From Pyrenopolyporus hunteri (lineage: Eukaryota > Ascomycota > Sordariomycetes > Xylariales > Hypoxylaceae), in assembly GCA_902806595.1 (NCBI GenBank), contig CADCXC010000003.1, positions 1,364,001 through 1,428,000 of the forward strand: a stretch of 64,000 nucleotides of DNA, in the 5' to 3' direction. Shown piece after piece: positions 12,358 through 22,942 of the stretch. Numbering within the stretch: the stretch's first letter is position 1; each line of letters opens with the position of its first letter. The translations under genes and the position numbers were made by a program. The notes under the pieces are model-generated. The model worked only from the letters and a program-made list of their open reading frames with translations, did no database searches and was not told the DNA's origin.

Positions 12358-13824
12358 TTTGGAGAAACTGCGACAATTTTTTTTTTCCCTCTTTTCTCTT
12401 CGCCTCCCTTCGTGACTGAAAACTTTTTGGAGTAATTAAAGCCTGGGGTTTGCGCTATGTGATAGATAGGGAAAGTGTACCTACCTAGGAAGTATGTAGT
12501 CAACCCAATTCGGCTTAGATGCTACAATACTACACAACTGCACCTCCACTACAAGCAAAAAAACGAGCACTTTTAACTCCAAGTCTCTAGAAAAACTTCT
12601 TACTACAACCTAGATTGCTCACTCATCAGCTTAGTTGCCCGATACTCCGCCACCGCAAGATTCAGTCATAGAAGAACCGTCTCGGATATTCCAAGAGTCA
12701 GGCTGGTTACTTGTTTATGTACCTGGGTACCTATGAGCAAAAACAGGGACACCGAGGTACCTAAGAAGACTTCATGTTGTATCAAGTTAGTTTGAATACC
12801 CGGTACTTACCCAAGTTCGAGTGGCGATTTTCAACTTTGACCGATTCTGCGACTTTGGAGTGAACACCATTTGATCTATCTGAATCTCGGTATGGTCCGA
12901 CGGGGGTAACGCATCCCACACCCTTTTACCTATCTTCTGCCCAACCCTTCCTCTCAGCCTGCCTACATACGTAGCAAAGGTAGGAAGTACACGTTGTTAT
13001 GTTGTTATTTGTTAGGCCATCCAATGATGTATGCCTGATTGCGTTGCCCCCTTTCTGCTTAAGGCCTTTTTTTCCCTCAAGATGCTGCCATTCATACGTA
13101 ATAGGACTCGGCAAGTCACCGGCTGTACCGTTATGACTACCGCTATGACTACCTACCTAATGTCAAGGAAGACGGGAAATAGAAGGAAATGTACCTGCTC
13201 ACCTAGGCGTTTAGGCCCTTTTTGCAGGTCGGCACGTTAGGACGTGAATGGGTCAGTGGGTGAAGGCCGCTCCCAAGCCAATTCTTTCCCCCCTAATGAT
13301 AAGGCCTGGAGCTTTTACATTCAGAGGTCTTAGCTGTCGTTGGCTAGCAGGGGAAGGCGGATGTAACTCTCCTGCAACGAGGCTGCGGTGTTCCAATAGG
13401 AAGCCTGCCTGCATGGTGAACGGGTGTAGCATCATGCAGCAGTCTCACCGCCCAAAATCAAATACCACATACATTTGTGTGTATGTACGTACACCGCTTA
13501 ACGAGTTGCTTCAAAGCCAGCTCCCATGAATGGTAGAAGGGGGGCGTACCGCATAATAGGCCTCCATCAGTCAAGTATAAATAACATTTCAGCCAGGAAT
13601 TGAATTACCTAAATGCCGAATGTGACTACGGGGGATAGCCCACGGCTCAGGACTTATTACTTACCTGTTGACGGGTTGGATTTACATATAAGGTATGCAA
13701 GTGTAATTGCATTGTCGGGTAGGTTCCTTACACCCCATTCCCCCCTATTCTATCGTAGGATTTTATCATTATTGGGCGAAAGTACATATAATCATAAATT
13801 ATAAAAGAAAGGGTTCACCTTAAT

Positions 13825-13851
13825 GTAGGTAGGTAGGCAGGTAGGCAGGTA
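13825..13851. repeat. (GTAG)n tract with GGCA interruptions
   Basis: Degenerate TAGG/CAGG array (about six units) downstream of PRE1. The alternation TAGG-CAGG suggests point mutation within an older perfect tract. Confidence 0.8.
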
Positions 13852-14164
13852 TTCAATGTAATCGTGGTTCGATCATGGCATTCCACATCCTGTCGACGCG
13901 ACCAATTTAATCACACTACGAACCAACCCCCTTGCCTAGTATCAGTCTATTGAAAATCAATTCGTAGCAAATTGGAAATTGAAAATCTCTCCCACATATG
14001 CAAGACCCGGAAGGGAATGGTAGGCGATCAAATTTATAACTGACCCAATAGGCCGGCCTACGTCTCGATTACTAGGCTGCTCTACGAATTTGTCGCCCAG
14101 CCTACCCAGCCTAGGACCCTAATGTTACACGCGCGGTCGCCAGCTAGAAAGAAAGAGACTTCTT

Positions 14165-14891
14165 TTATGCGCTTTTGACGACCTTGTCGTCGTTAAATTC
14201 GATATCCCGAATGCCATCCTTCGTAACCGCCTTGACCGTCATGCCCTTGAAATCAATAGGTAAACGTCGCTTCAGTTCGTCCGTGCACATCTCCAGCACC
14301 TTGATCCCTTGGACGAGCGTCATGTCCGGATGGTGGTGCTTGTCCAGGATCGATAGGCAGTAATATTGCGCGTAACCGTGGGCTGCATAGGGAACGGCCG
14401 CCAGGGCTGCGAGGTAGTCCAGCCAGAACAGGCTCGGCTTGTGGGTAATGGGGTCGACCCCTCCCAGTAGCAGATTGACGTTGTAGGGCTTTCTTGATCT
14501 CAAGCTCGACGCAAGTTCGCCGCGGACGTAGTGTGCTAGGGCCGTGGGCGATAAGTCGGACTCGTTCCGCATCGAGTAGAGCTGCGCATTCGCCTGGATG
14601 TACTCGGAGAATTGGACTGGCGATAGTTAGCTTTTAGAGCCGCATCGTAGTTTTTAGATCTAGCGCACTTGTGTCGCCTGCTTCTCCGGAGAATGCAATC
14701 AATGTGTGCTTGTTGAGGTGTCTCGTCTTGTCGTCGGAGGCCTTGAGGATTGTTGCCCCCCGCATCGCAGCCTTTGAAGCTGCGATTAATGTGAAATCCT
14801 TGCCGGTGATTCCTAGCAACACCTCCCTAGTGTACCCAATATTAGTCTATTGAGTCATATGCGGTTTGATGGAACGCGAGGATGCCTACAT
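14165..14891 (-). CDS. PRE1: 20S proteasome beta-4 subunit Pre1
   Basis: Non-catalytic beta subunit of the 20S proteasome core. Three exons: 14891-14890 (only A and T of the start codon), 14826-14669, 14616-14165. Introns are 63 nt (GTAGGC...ACTAG) and 52 nt (GTGCGC...GCCAG, branch GCTAAC). The join AT|G restores ATG followed by EVLLGITGKDF, the conserved fungal N-terminus; without it the frame has no ATG near its start. Product 203 aa, usual length (yeast 198). Diagnostic segments are LIAASKAAMRGATILK, FSGEAGDT, LRSRKPYNVNLLLGG, YAAHGYAQYYCLSILD and LPIDFKGMTVK. As expected for beta-4 there is no N-terminal catalytic Thr. It diverges from RRP9 across about 500 bp. Confidence 0.93.
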
Positions 14892-15394
14892 TTTTGAAAT
14901 ATTTGTGTAGGCGATGACGAGCTCTGTAGGGTGTTGTTTGACGATGTTGAAGGAGCTCTTGTCCTTGAATCACTGTTGCTGTAGGTAAATGTGTACTATG
15001 TAGACGCGCAAGGTAGCTACAGCCTAGCAGCCCTGCCGAACTTGGAGCTCCATATTGGGGACATCATATCTGAGGTACTTTTAATGGAAGGTCTACGTCG
15101 GAGGTCGGAGGCACGAGCCACAGTTCCTCAGCCGCGTGCCCCACTTCATCGACGTACTCAACACCACAAAATAAGGGCTAGGACCAATTGGATGGCTCGA
15201 TAGGAATCATGCCTATCAATAGGTAACTTTGTACTGATGGTGATCCCTGTCAATGTCCCGCAGACGCTGAACTTTTTTTTTCTTAGCAATTGACGGGTCT
15301 TTTTTTTTTAATTCAAGCATGGAAATTTTCAAAGACCACGAGACGATCAATACACAATCGCGTTGATCGCTCGACATTTCTACGTAACACCACT
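14892..15394. promoter_or_regulatory. Divergent intergenic region between PRE1 and RRP9
   Basis: 503 bp shared by two divergent housekeeping genes, so it must hold both promoters and leaders. Poly-T runs at about 15271-15280 and 15300-15309 precede RRP9; such tracts are common nucleosome-depleted promoter elements in fungi. No TATA box or proteasome control element was recognised. Confidence 0.5.
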
Positions 15395-17209
15395 ATGTCG
15401 TCTTTTTTCACATTACCAGGCGCGCAGAAAAAGAGGAAACGAGCGCCTGCTACCGACGGACCTAAAAAGCGAGTCGCGACCTCGAAGCATTCAAAACCTT
15501 CCAAGCCTTCGAAACCTCCGCCAAAGCCTACACCCGCGCCTAGAAAACGAGTCGAACGAGATGAATCCATATCAGGGAGCGAGTCCGAGAGTGAGGATGG
15601 CATTGATGAGCACAATGCCCGCGACTCTGCTTCGGAATCGGAAAACGAAGGAGAGACAGCAGCAGAGAAGAGGTTGAGACTTGCGGAGAGGTATCTCGAA
15701 AACGTCCGACAAGAGGTCGACGAGACAGGCTTCGACGCTGAGGAGATCGACCGCGATATAATAGCGCAGCGTCTGCAAGAAGACGTAGCCGAGACAAAAG
15801 GAAAGGTCTACAGAAGAATTGCTTCAGAGCTTGCCCTCGATCAAGCTACCCATTCCCTCTTCCGATGCAACACACTGGCCACCACCTCCGTCGCTATATG
15901 CCCACCCTATGCATACACCGTCACAAAAGACAGATGCCTGGTCAAGTGGAAGTTACAAGAGTTGCCTGCCAACCAATACCCCCAAACTACGAAGAAGAAA
16001 CCAAAGAAACCGCCCGCTCCTCCGCGTCGACAGCCCACAAAAGTCGCGATGCTGAAGGGGAACCCGAAGAAGGCCCAGGACAAGAACTACCAAGGGCATG
16101 TAGCAGATATTCTAAGCGTAGCAGCTTCGCAGGACGGCAAGTTTGTCGTCACTGGTGGTGCTGACAAACGTCTAATCGTCTACGACGCCAAATCCATGAA
16201 GCCCCTGCGCGTCTTCACACACCACCGCGACGCCGTGACAGGCCTCGTGTTCCGCCGGGGCACCAATCAGCTTTACTCAGCCTCCAAGGACCGTACCGTG
16301 AAGGTATGGAGCTTGGACGAGTTGGCCTACATCGAAACACTCTTCGGCCACCAGGACGAAGTAGTCGACATCGACGCGCTGGCTCAAGAACGGTGCGTCA
16401 GCGTAGGGGCCCGGGACCGCACCGCTCGCCTGTGGAAAGTCGTCGAGGAGACGCAATTGGTCTTCCGCGGCGGGTCCATCGACAAGAAGCAGAAGCCGGA
16501 GATCGACCCGCGGTCTCTGGCCCAGGAGGGCAGCATGGATCGCGTCGCCATGATCGACGACGAGCTCTTCGTCACGGGCAGCGACAACGGCTCTCTCGCT
16601 CTCTGGAGCATACAAAAGAAGAAGCCGCTCTTCATCCTCACCCAAGCTCACGGGTTAGAAAAGCCGTTGCGGCCGACGGAAGCGTCGGCGGAAGAGACCC
16701 CAGGCCCCAAGGTTGTCCCGCCTCCGCAACCGAGGTGGATCACTGCTCTACGGACACTGCCCTACTCCGATCTCATATTGAGCGGTAGTTGGGACGGATA
16801 CGTCCGAGTTTGGAAACTAAGCGAAGACAAGAGGAAAATCGAGCCCGTGGGAATCCTAGCGAACCCGTCCGCGGACGCTCCCCGCGCACCCAACGGCGTA
16901 TCCGCTAACGACGACTCCGACGTCGAGGAAGGGGAAGTCAACGGCGTGAACGGAAGCAACTCCGCGTCCTGGCTCGTCAAGGGCGTCGTCAACGACATCG
17001 CGCTATTCGAGCGGGGCGAGCGCGGCAAAGACGGTCTATGCGTCGTCGTCGGCGTCGGCAAGGACCACCGGCTAGGCAAGTGGAAGAAGATCAAGGGGGG
17101 CAAGAACGGCGCCGTCGTGTTCGAGGTGCCTAGGACGAAGTCGAGCCGTGAGAAAGACGGGGATGAGGAGGGGGAGGGGACGGGGGCGCCGGCCGAGATT
17201 AATAAATGA
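15395..17209 (+). CDS. RRP9: U3 snoRNP protein Rrp9 (U3-55K), WD40 repeats
   Basis: Nucleolar WD40 protein that binds the U3 snoRNA box B/C and acts in 18S rRNA maturation. Single exon, 604 aa; the ATG at 15395 (MSSFFTLPG) is preferred over the frame-open upstream sequence, which looks like leader. Residues 1-115 are Lys/Pro-rich and then acidic Ser/Glu-rich. The Rrp9-specific segment EKRLRLAERYLENVR with the following IAQRLQEDV and KVYRRIASEL is clear. About seven WD repeats follow from residue ~165 (SVAASQDGKFVVTGGADKRL, TNQLYSASKDRTVKVWSL, CVSVGARDRTARLWKV, LFVTGSDNGSLALWS, LILSGSWDGYVRVWKL). An insert after the sixth repeat is rich in Asn/Asp/Glu. The C-terminal tail is charged. Confidence 0.95.
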   Translation: MSSFFTLPGAQKKRKRAPATDGPKKRVATSKHSKPSKPSKPPPKPTPAPRKRVERDESISGSESESEDGIDEHNARDSASESENEGETAAEKRLRLAERYLENVRQEVDETGFDAEEIDRDIIAQRLQEDVAETKGKVYRRIASELALDQATHSLFRCNTLATTSVAICPPYAYTVTKDRCLVKWKLQELPANQYPQTTKKKPKKPPAPPRRQPTKVAMLKGNPKKAQDKNYQGHVADILSVAASQDGKFVVTGGADKRLIVYDAKSMKPLRVFTHHRDAVTGLVFRRGTNQLYSASKDRTVKVWSLDELAYIETLFGHQDEVVDIDALAQERCVSVGARDRTARLWKVVEETQLVFRGGSIDKKQKPEIDPRSLAQEGSMDRVAMIDDELFVTGSDNGSLALWSIQKKKPLFILTQAHGLEKPLRPTEASAEETPGPKVVPPPQPRWITALRTLPYSDLILSGSWDGYVRVWKLSEDKRKIEPVGILANPSADAPRAPNGVSANDDSDVEEGEVNGVNGSNSASWLVKGVVNDIALFERGERGKDGLCVVVGVGKDHRLGKWKKIKGGKNGAVVFEVPRTKSSREKDGDEEGEGTGAPAEINK

Positions 17210-18028
17210 AAAGTAAAATAGACCGGTAATTGCAAATGTGTCAGAGGCTCAGTCGGAACCGTGCCCTGCAAATAGATACCCTATTTTTGACTCTTGACTA
17301 AAAGGGCCGTGAGTGCCCGAGTACGTGCGTACGTGTTCTGAGTACCTACGGTAATGATGCCCGTGGAAGTTTTTGATATCGTGTTGAATCGGGTATGGAT
17401 TACTGTACTATACGTTTTCGATCGCCCTGCATCATCAGTAGAATAAATACCGTCTATATAGGAGCTACGAATTACAGCATTCTTCCGACGAGATCGCGTT
17501 GATTATTCTAAATCTATTATCCCGAGGGTATAACGCTTTTAGGTACAAAGCTTGTGAATGTAGGGTTCATATCGCGAGGGTACACGTTTCAGGGGTATAA
17601 ATCCTAGGGTAAACGATTTGAGGCTATTCGAAACTTCGCTGCAAGCTATTCATACGAGAAATCCATATCTTATAAGAATTCTCACACTTCGGTTTCGTAC
17701 GAACATACTGTAATTAGATATGCGTAGCGGTAACAGGTAGAACAAAATATTTCAAACCGAAGCTCTATATCTGTTCTAGCTGTCTAAACCGTCCTTTATC
17801 AAATGACTACCTCTTTACTTCTATTGTTGCTACCAGTCAATATATACAAGAACAATACACGCTATTAGATACTCTGGTCATTTCTAGTTCTTAAACGTAA
17901 AGCACCTACAGGTAGTTGAACACCGTATATACCACCTGGGAAGTAATCAACACCAACACCAGCTCACTCCTCTATCCTCGGAACAAGTCGTAAAACATAA
18001 AGACACGGCGACACCCATGAGCGTAAAA
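17210..18028. other. Convergent spacer, RRP9 / YPK9 3' ends
   Basis: About 820 bp between two convergent genes, AT-rich, with two copies of a loose GGGTA(TAA) motif near 17520-17615 (gagggtataacgc, gagggtacacg, ggggtataaatc). No gene or terminator structure was recognised. Confidence 0.5.
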
Positions 18029-21000
18029 TCACGCATTCGTCTGCTCCAGTATGATCTTATACTCCTTCCTCTTCTTCGCCTTCTTCGTTACGGCTAGCTT
18101 CAGCAGCCCGACGCCCCGAGCAAGCTTCTGGAAGACGTAGTGCTCGCCGACCCAGGCGACGGCTAAGTACGCCATGCCGAGAGTTAGCAACGTGAGCTTG
18201 AAGGACGGGCTGATCTTGGTCAGTTGCATTAGTTTCATGACGCCGTGGCTTGGTGCGAAGACCATGTACGCCGTTATGGCCGACGTCACGAAGATAGTTG
18301 CCATGAACGGCCCTAGGCAGAGTGTTAGGGAATGCTCGGTATGATATGGAATGAGTACCGACGACTTACAGTTCTGGGTCATGGGCTGTCGGAATGGACG
18401 GCCGGCGTTGAGAACGATTCCGATGAAGATATACTCGAAGCATGACATGAGGAACAGGACAGTGTTTTCTGAGTTCCTGATGTTGGGCTTATTCGGGTTC
18501 ACACGGGGTGGTATGTACCTTCAATAGCCATGTAAGAACGACGGAATAGAGTGAAGTCGATAAAGTAGGACTTACCATCTTTGCTCCCGTACAAGGAGCC
18601 ACGCGGCGGTTTGGAAGAATATACAGATCATCATCTGGCACAGCAGGGGCAAGAGGACCTTTCTTGACACCAGATTCGCCGTCGGCCGCTTCTTGCTAAG
18701 AACCGGGAACGGGCCAGACCAGCCCACTAACATGTGAATGAGTAACTTTGCTTCAACTCCTAGTTTTTGCTTATTACTTACTGAAGATGGCAATTGGCAA
18801 GATAAGTAGAACGTCGATAAAGAGGAACTAAGAGGTTGTCAGCGACGTAAGAGCACACAGTACGGCGGGTATTCCTACCTGGAAATCTCCTAGATTCGAA
18901 GCTGAAGCATAGAGGAAGCTGACAGAGGTGAACTGAATAGCAGAGTAAAGACTCATATACTTGAAGCAACTAAAACTAGTCACCAGAGCGGCCCGTCCCT
19001 CCCTATATATCTTATTAGTATTATGGCTTCACGATATCCTCAATGTTGCTAGGGTAAACGCACCGGATTACGTCGGGTACACATCGAATATCGAATACCC
19101 TCGAAGTAAACGGAGCCGCAACGGATGCTTCCGCCTCGGAGAGTGAGATCCCGACGTCTGCGGCTTTGAGGGCACCGCAATCGTTCGCCCCATCGCCGCA
19201 GAATCCACAGCAGTAGTCTATGCTCTGAAGCTTCTCAACCAATTCGTGCTTCTCGTCTGGCGACATACGTGCGAAGACTTTGCCCCTGACAAGCATCTAA
19301 CGCCCTGTTAACCATCGCGAACAATAAAGTATTGGTAGAAGCATCCAGATTCACTAGAAATGCTGCATTTGTAATACGGCAACACTAGAAAGAGAAGCTT
19401 ACTCTTTGCATGACTTCGTTCGGAGCAAAGTCAATTATCCATCTAAAGACGTCACCGCTTGCTGCAATGGAGTAGTTTCTGAGATTTGATATGTCGTACG
19501 GTAACGACGCATCGCGATCTGTGGGGGCGGGCAAAGGCTACATTCGGAGGTTAGCTACATTATAGCGACGAGATACGCAATATAGTGTCTTACGAGAAGG
19601 GTCCTATAGTCTAATTGAAATGCAGGATCGTCTATGCTTTCCCAGTGTAACCGGGCATTAGGGTCGCGAGAGTTTCCTAAAATCTCTCAAATTAGTGACT
19701 AGTAACCCTTACACGGCAAGGCGCTCCGTCCATCTTCTCTTAGGGTCTTCGTAAGGGGAGAGTTTAATTTCCACGACTCACCTTCTGCAAAATGAGGTAC
19801 GAAACAGTGCGAATCTTTATCAACAAGACCGCAATTCCTCGCCACACTGATAGCCGTCAATATATTGTCGCCCGTCACCATGATGGACCCGATGTTAGAC
19901 TGTGTGAGCTCCTTAAGCACTGCGGCGGTAGTTGGCTTCAGTTTGTTCTCGAAGATGATAAAACCGACAAAGTCGAGATCCGTCTCAACTTCGTCACGTT
20001 TCATTTTCTGCGATTTCACCCACGACAGCTTCTTAATATGCCTGGTGGCGCAAGCAATGACTCGATATCCTTTATGAGTATAATAGGACAAGAGCTCTTC
20101 GTAGTCATTCGGAACTATAAACATTAGAATAGGTAGAAAACAGCTTGCAAAGCTTCAAGACTTACAGCTCTCTGGGCGACATATATCCCGCATACATTCA
20201 GGGGCACCTTTAACATATACGTCGCCACTTTGCTGACCGAAAGCTCGCACGATGACGCTGGCTCTTCGCAACTGGGAGACAAACTCGAAGGACCTTAGTA
20301 TTCCTAATTCAATCGACGCCTACAGCCGTATTAGATGAGTTCAAAAATCGTTCCGGTAGTCAAACTCACGTTTTGTCCTTGGCTCGTTCCATATTCATTC
20401 GTATCATATAAAGGTGCTACAGGGGGGCGAGCGACGGAAGGGGAAAAATCTCCTTGCTCATCTTCGTCCTGGTCAGTGCTACCTTGGTTACCCTCTTCAA
20501 AAGTCCAGCCGGTGAACTCGAACATCTTGACGTCTAGCGGATCGCCGACAAGCTCGCCGTCGACAGAGCGAAGAGAGTGACAGGTGGCCATCGTAAATAG
20601 AGCGGCACGGTTTATATCGTACTTGTCTCCAGGGCCAGCATCCAAGCTTGAATTGGGGACTAAATCTGAGGCCTTGGAGACAATATCATCAAATTGCATC
20701 GTCGACCGGGACACCAACTGTACACCGAGAATGTCCAGACCATCTTCAGTGAGAGTGCCCGTCTTGTCGAAGCACATAACGTCCAGCTTCCCACCCACAT
20801 TGACTCTCTGAGGGCTAATGCAAAATATTTGCTTCTTCTTGAGACGGCTTAGAGCGAAATTCGTCCCTATAGTTAATGTAGCCGGAAGGGCGGGTGGGAC
20901 GGCAATGGTGATAAGATCCAAGGCTCTGATAAGTATCACGTTCCAGGCCAGTCCAAGGCGGATGAAATTGATAAAGGACACCACAAATCCAAGCATCGCG

Positions 21001-22942
21001 ACACATCCCATGACCGATATGTATCGGAAGGAGTCCCGGTAGAATTTGAAGCCGGATGGCTTGGGGAAAAGCATGGAGCGGACAAGCGAGCCTTTGGTTG
21101 TATTGAACCCGGTCCTCACAACCATAGCGAGAGCAACGGCTTCGTCATCCCTATTATCCTGCGGTCGCCTCGCCCTGATGATTTTCGTTCCGCAGAAGAG
21201 AAAGTGGCGAGCAGCGTCGGGGGAGATCGTAGAGGCACCAAGATTCATAATTTCGAGGGTTTCGTCAGTAGCAGGTATTTTAGAAACCGGCACCGACTCG
21301 CCCGTAAGCATACTCTCGTTGACAATGCAATCTCCGCTTAGAAGTAGACTATCGCTAGGGAACTGTGTAAGACTGGGGTCGCTGATTTCGTACACGTCTC
21401 CTGGAACCAAATCACTCGATGAGACATGGGCCCCTTGAAATCGTTAGCATATCATTAGTAGTACTGACCATTCAGACTCACAGAATCCATTACGAAGAAC
21501 TCGTACATCGCATTCGAAGCGAGAGATATCGCGAAGACGTCGCATCGTCTATTCCGGATTAGCTATGAGATATCTTACTTCTAAAGATGAGAGAATACTA
21601 ACTGTCCGTGTATCTATTAAAGTCGCCGTTATGCTGCCTGCTGACATGATGAAGATGCAGATTGCGTAATAGTAGTATTCGTCCGATGACCAGAGGATCA
21701 AACTCGCTATTTGGAAAACGTAAAATGGATGGAAAACCTAGATCTTGTGAGTTATATACTAAATCAAGGCTGGCTATAATAACTTACTTCATCAACGAGC
21801 AGCTGAAGAACGGATTTCTGCTCAATGTCAATTAAATTTGACCCAAAGACACGTTCTCTATGATCTTTCTCTTCGCCGTCGATGCCCGTACGAAGCGTTC
21901 GCACATGAGTCCATGCGGGATCTTTCCATCCGTTGCTGATTATGAATTTACCTTTAAGCGGGTGATAGAAGAAGCGAACATATCGGTAATTAAGAACTCT
22001 CAGCTCGCGCAACAGGGGATCGGCATCGTCTTCTAGTAACTGAGCGAAAATCTTTTCCGGCGCCCCAAATACGGTGGAAAGAGGACGATTGTAGGGCTGA
22101 ACTTGGACGTTTAAGATGCTCATTTCACCCCATTGATTCTATAGCACGGTCAACGAGGTGTATGGAGCGAATGAATGTCAACGAAACTAACCTCGAGTAC
22201 TACCCATTCGCAATCATGAAGCGGACAAGGCTCGCCAATTAGCCTGACTTGCCACCGAGGAAGCCATCGTAGAATGAGGTATGCGATTCCCAACGTCAAG
22301 ATACACAGAGATATATAGGTGGCATAGCCGGGACGGCTTGTACGGAAGCCAGCTATCACAATGGTGAGATCCTCGTTAACCATGCGGAGTTTCTGGCTGA
22401 TTCGACCGTGGCCACGACCGCTAGCATCTGTCACGCCGCTATCCGTTCGAATAAGTCTAGCATGGACGGAACCCCTAGACTGGGTTGAAGATCTCCTGCG
22501 CATAGCATAATCCTCGTACGACTCGCCGTTCTCAAGCTCAACTTCTGAGCTAAACCCTTCTTCCTCTTCTAGGTCAAATGGGGTCTCGTCGACGTCAAAT
22601 ACCACAGCTCCGTCTTCGCCATATACGAGTCCGGGTTCTAGCTGGTCCTCCTCTTCGTTGTAGTAGGCGAAGCTCGCTGTCGAATCCGCGCGTTGGCGAC
22701 GGTGGGTAAAGGTAGAGACGCTCGTGGGCAAGCTCTCGGCCATTGGACCGGCAAACAACTGCGAAGCGATTTATATTTAGAAATCGCATGAGCAGAAGGA
22801 TAGGATAATAGAGTTGACCTACCTCATCCTGCGCCATCTCCACGTCCTCGAATACGCTGGAGCTACTCTGATTAGCGCTTAGCCCGTACATGGCTCCGGG
22901 ACCATTGCGCCGGGGTGGCGCATCTTCGTCGTGTCCCTCCAT
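18029..22942 (-). CDS. YPK9: P5B-type cation ATPase, Ypk9/ATP13A2 family
   Basis: Vacuolar/endolysosomal P5B ATPase; ATP13A2 exports polyamines and Ypk9 protects against metals. Sixteen exons: 22942-22823, 22758-22192, 22138-21788, 21737-21603, 21548-21482, 21433-20370, 20319-20166, 20114-19782, 19676-19594, 19537-19403, 19296-19064, 19002-18879, 18827-18782, 18726-18576, 18518-18370, 18312-18029. Every junction keeps phase and the total is 1331 aa. The N-terminus is acidic and cytosolic, with the family membrane-associated hydrophobic region in exon 2. TGES is at about 457-460, the P5B hallmark PPALPATL at 593-600, phosphorylation motif DKTGTLTE from Asp 636, MVTGDN in exon 8 and GDGANDCGALK from about 1037. 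The last exons carry the C-terminal TM helices (GWSGPFP, NWPFM). All catalytic motifs are intact. Substrate is inferred from the family. Confidence 0.95.

Larger units (their letters stand above)
11317..14164. other. Intergenic spacer, DED1 5' side to PRE1 3' side
   Basis: About 2.8 kb with no supportable gene. 11317-11980 is purine-rich and probably the DED1 leader and promoter. From 12000 on it is AT-rich with TACC/TAGG tracts (12345-12357 and 13825-13851) and many GTACC/GGTAC palindromes. Small frames at 12926-13530 lack coding character. Confidence 0.55.

Noticed and set aside
15290..15394. Longer N-terminus of RRP9 starting at 15290
   Set aside because: The added 35 codons are hydrophobic/basic leader sequence with poly-T and no conservation; the ATG at 15395 gives the family-type start.
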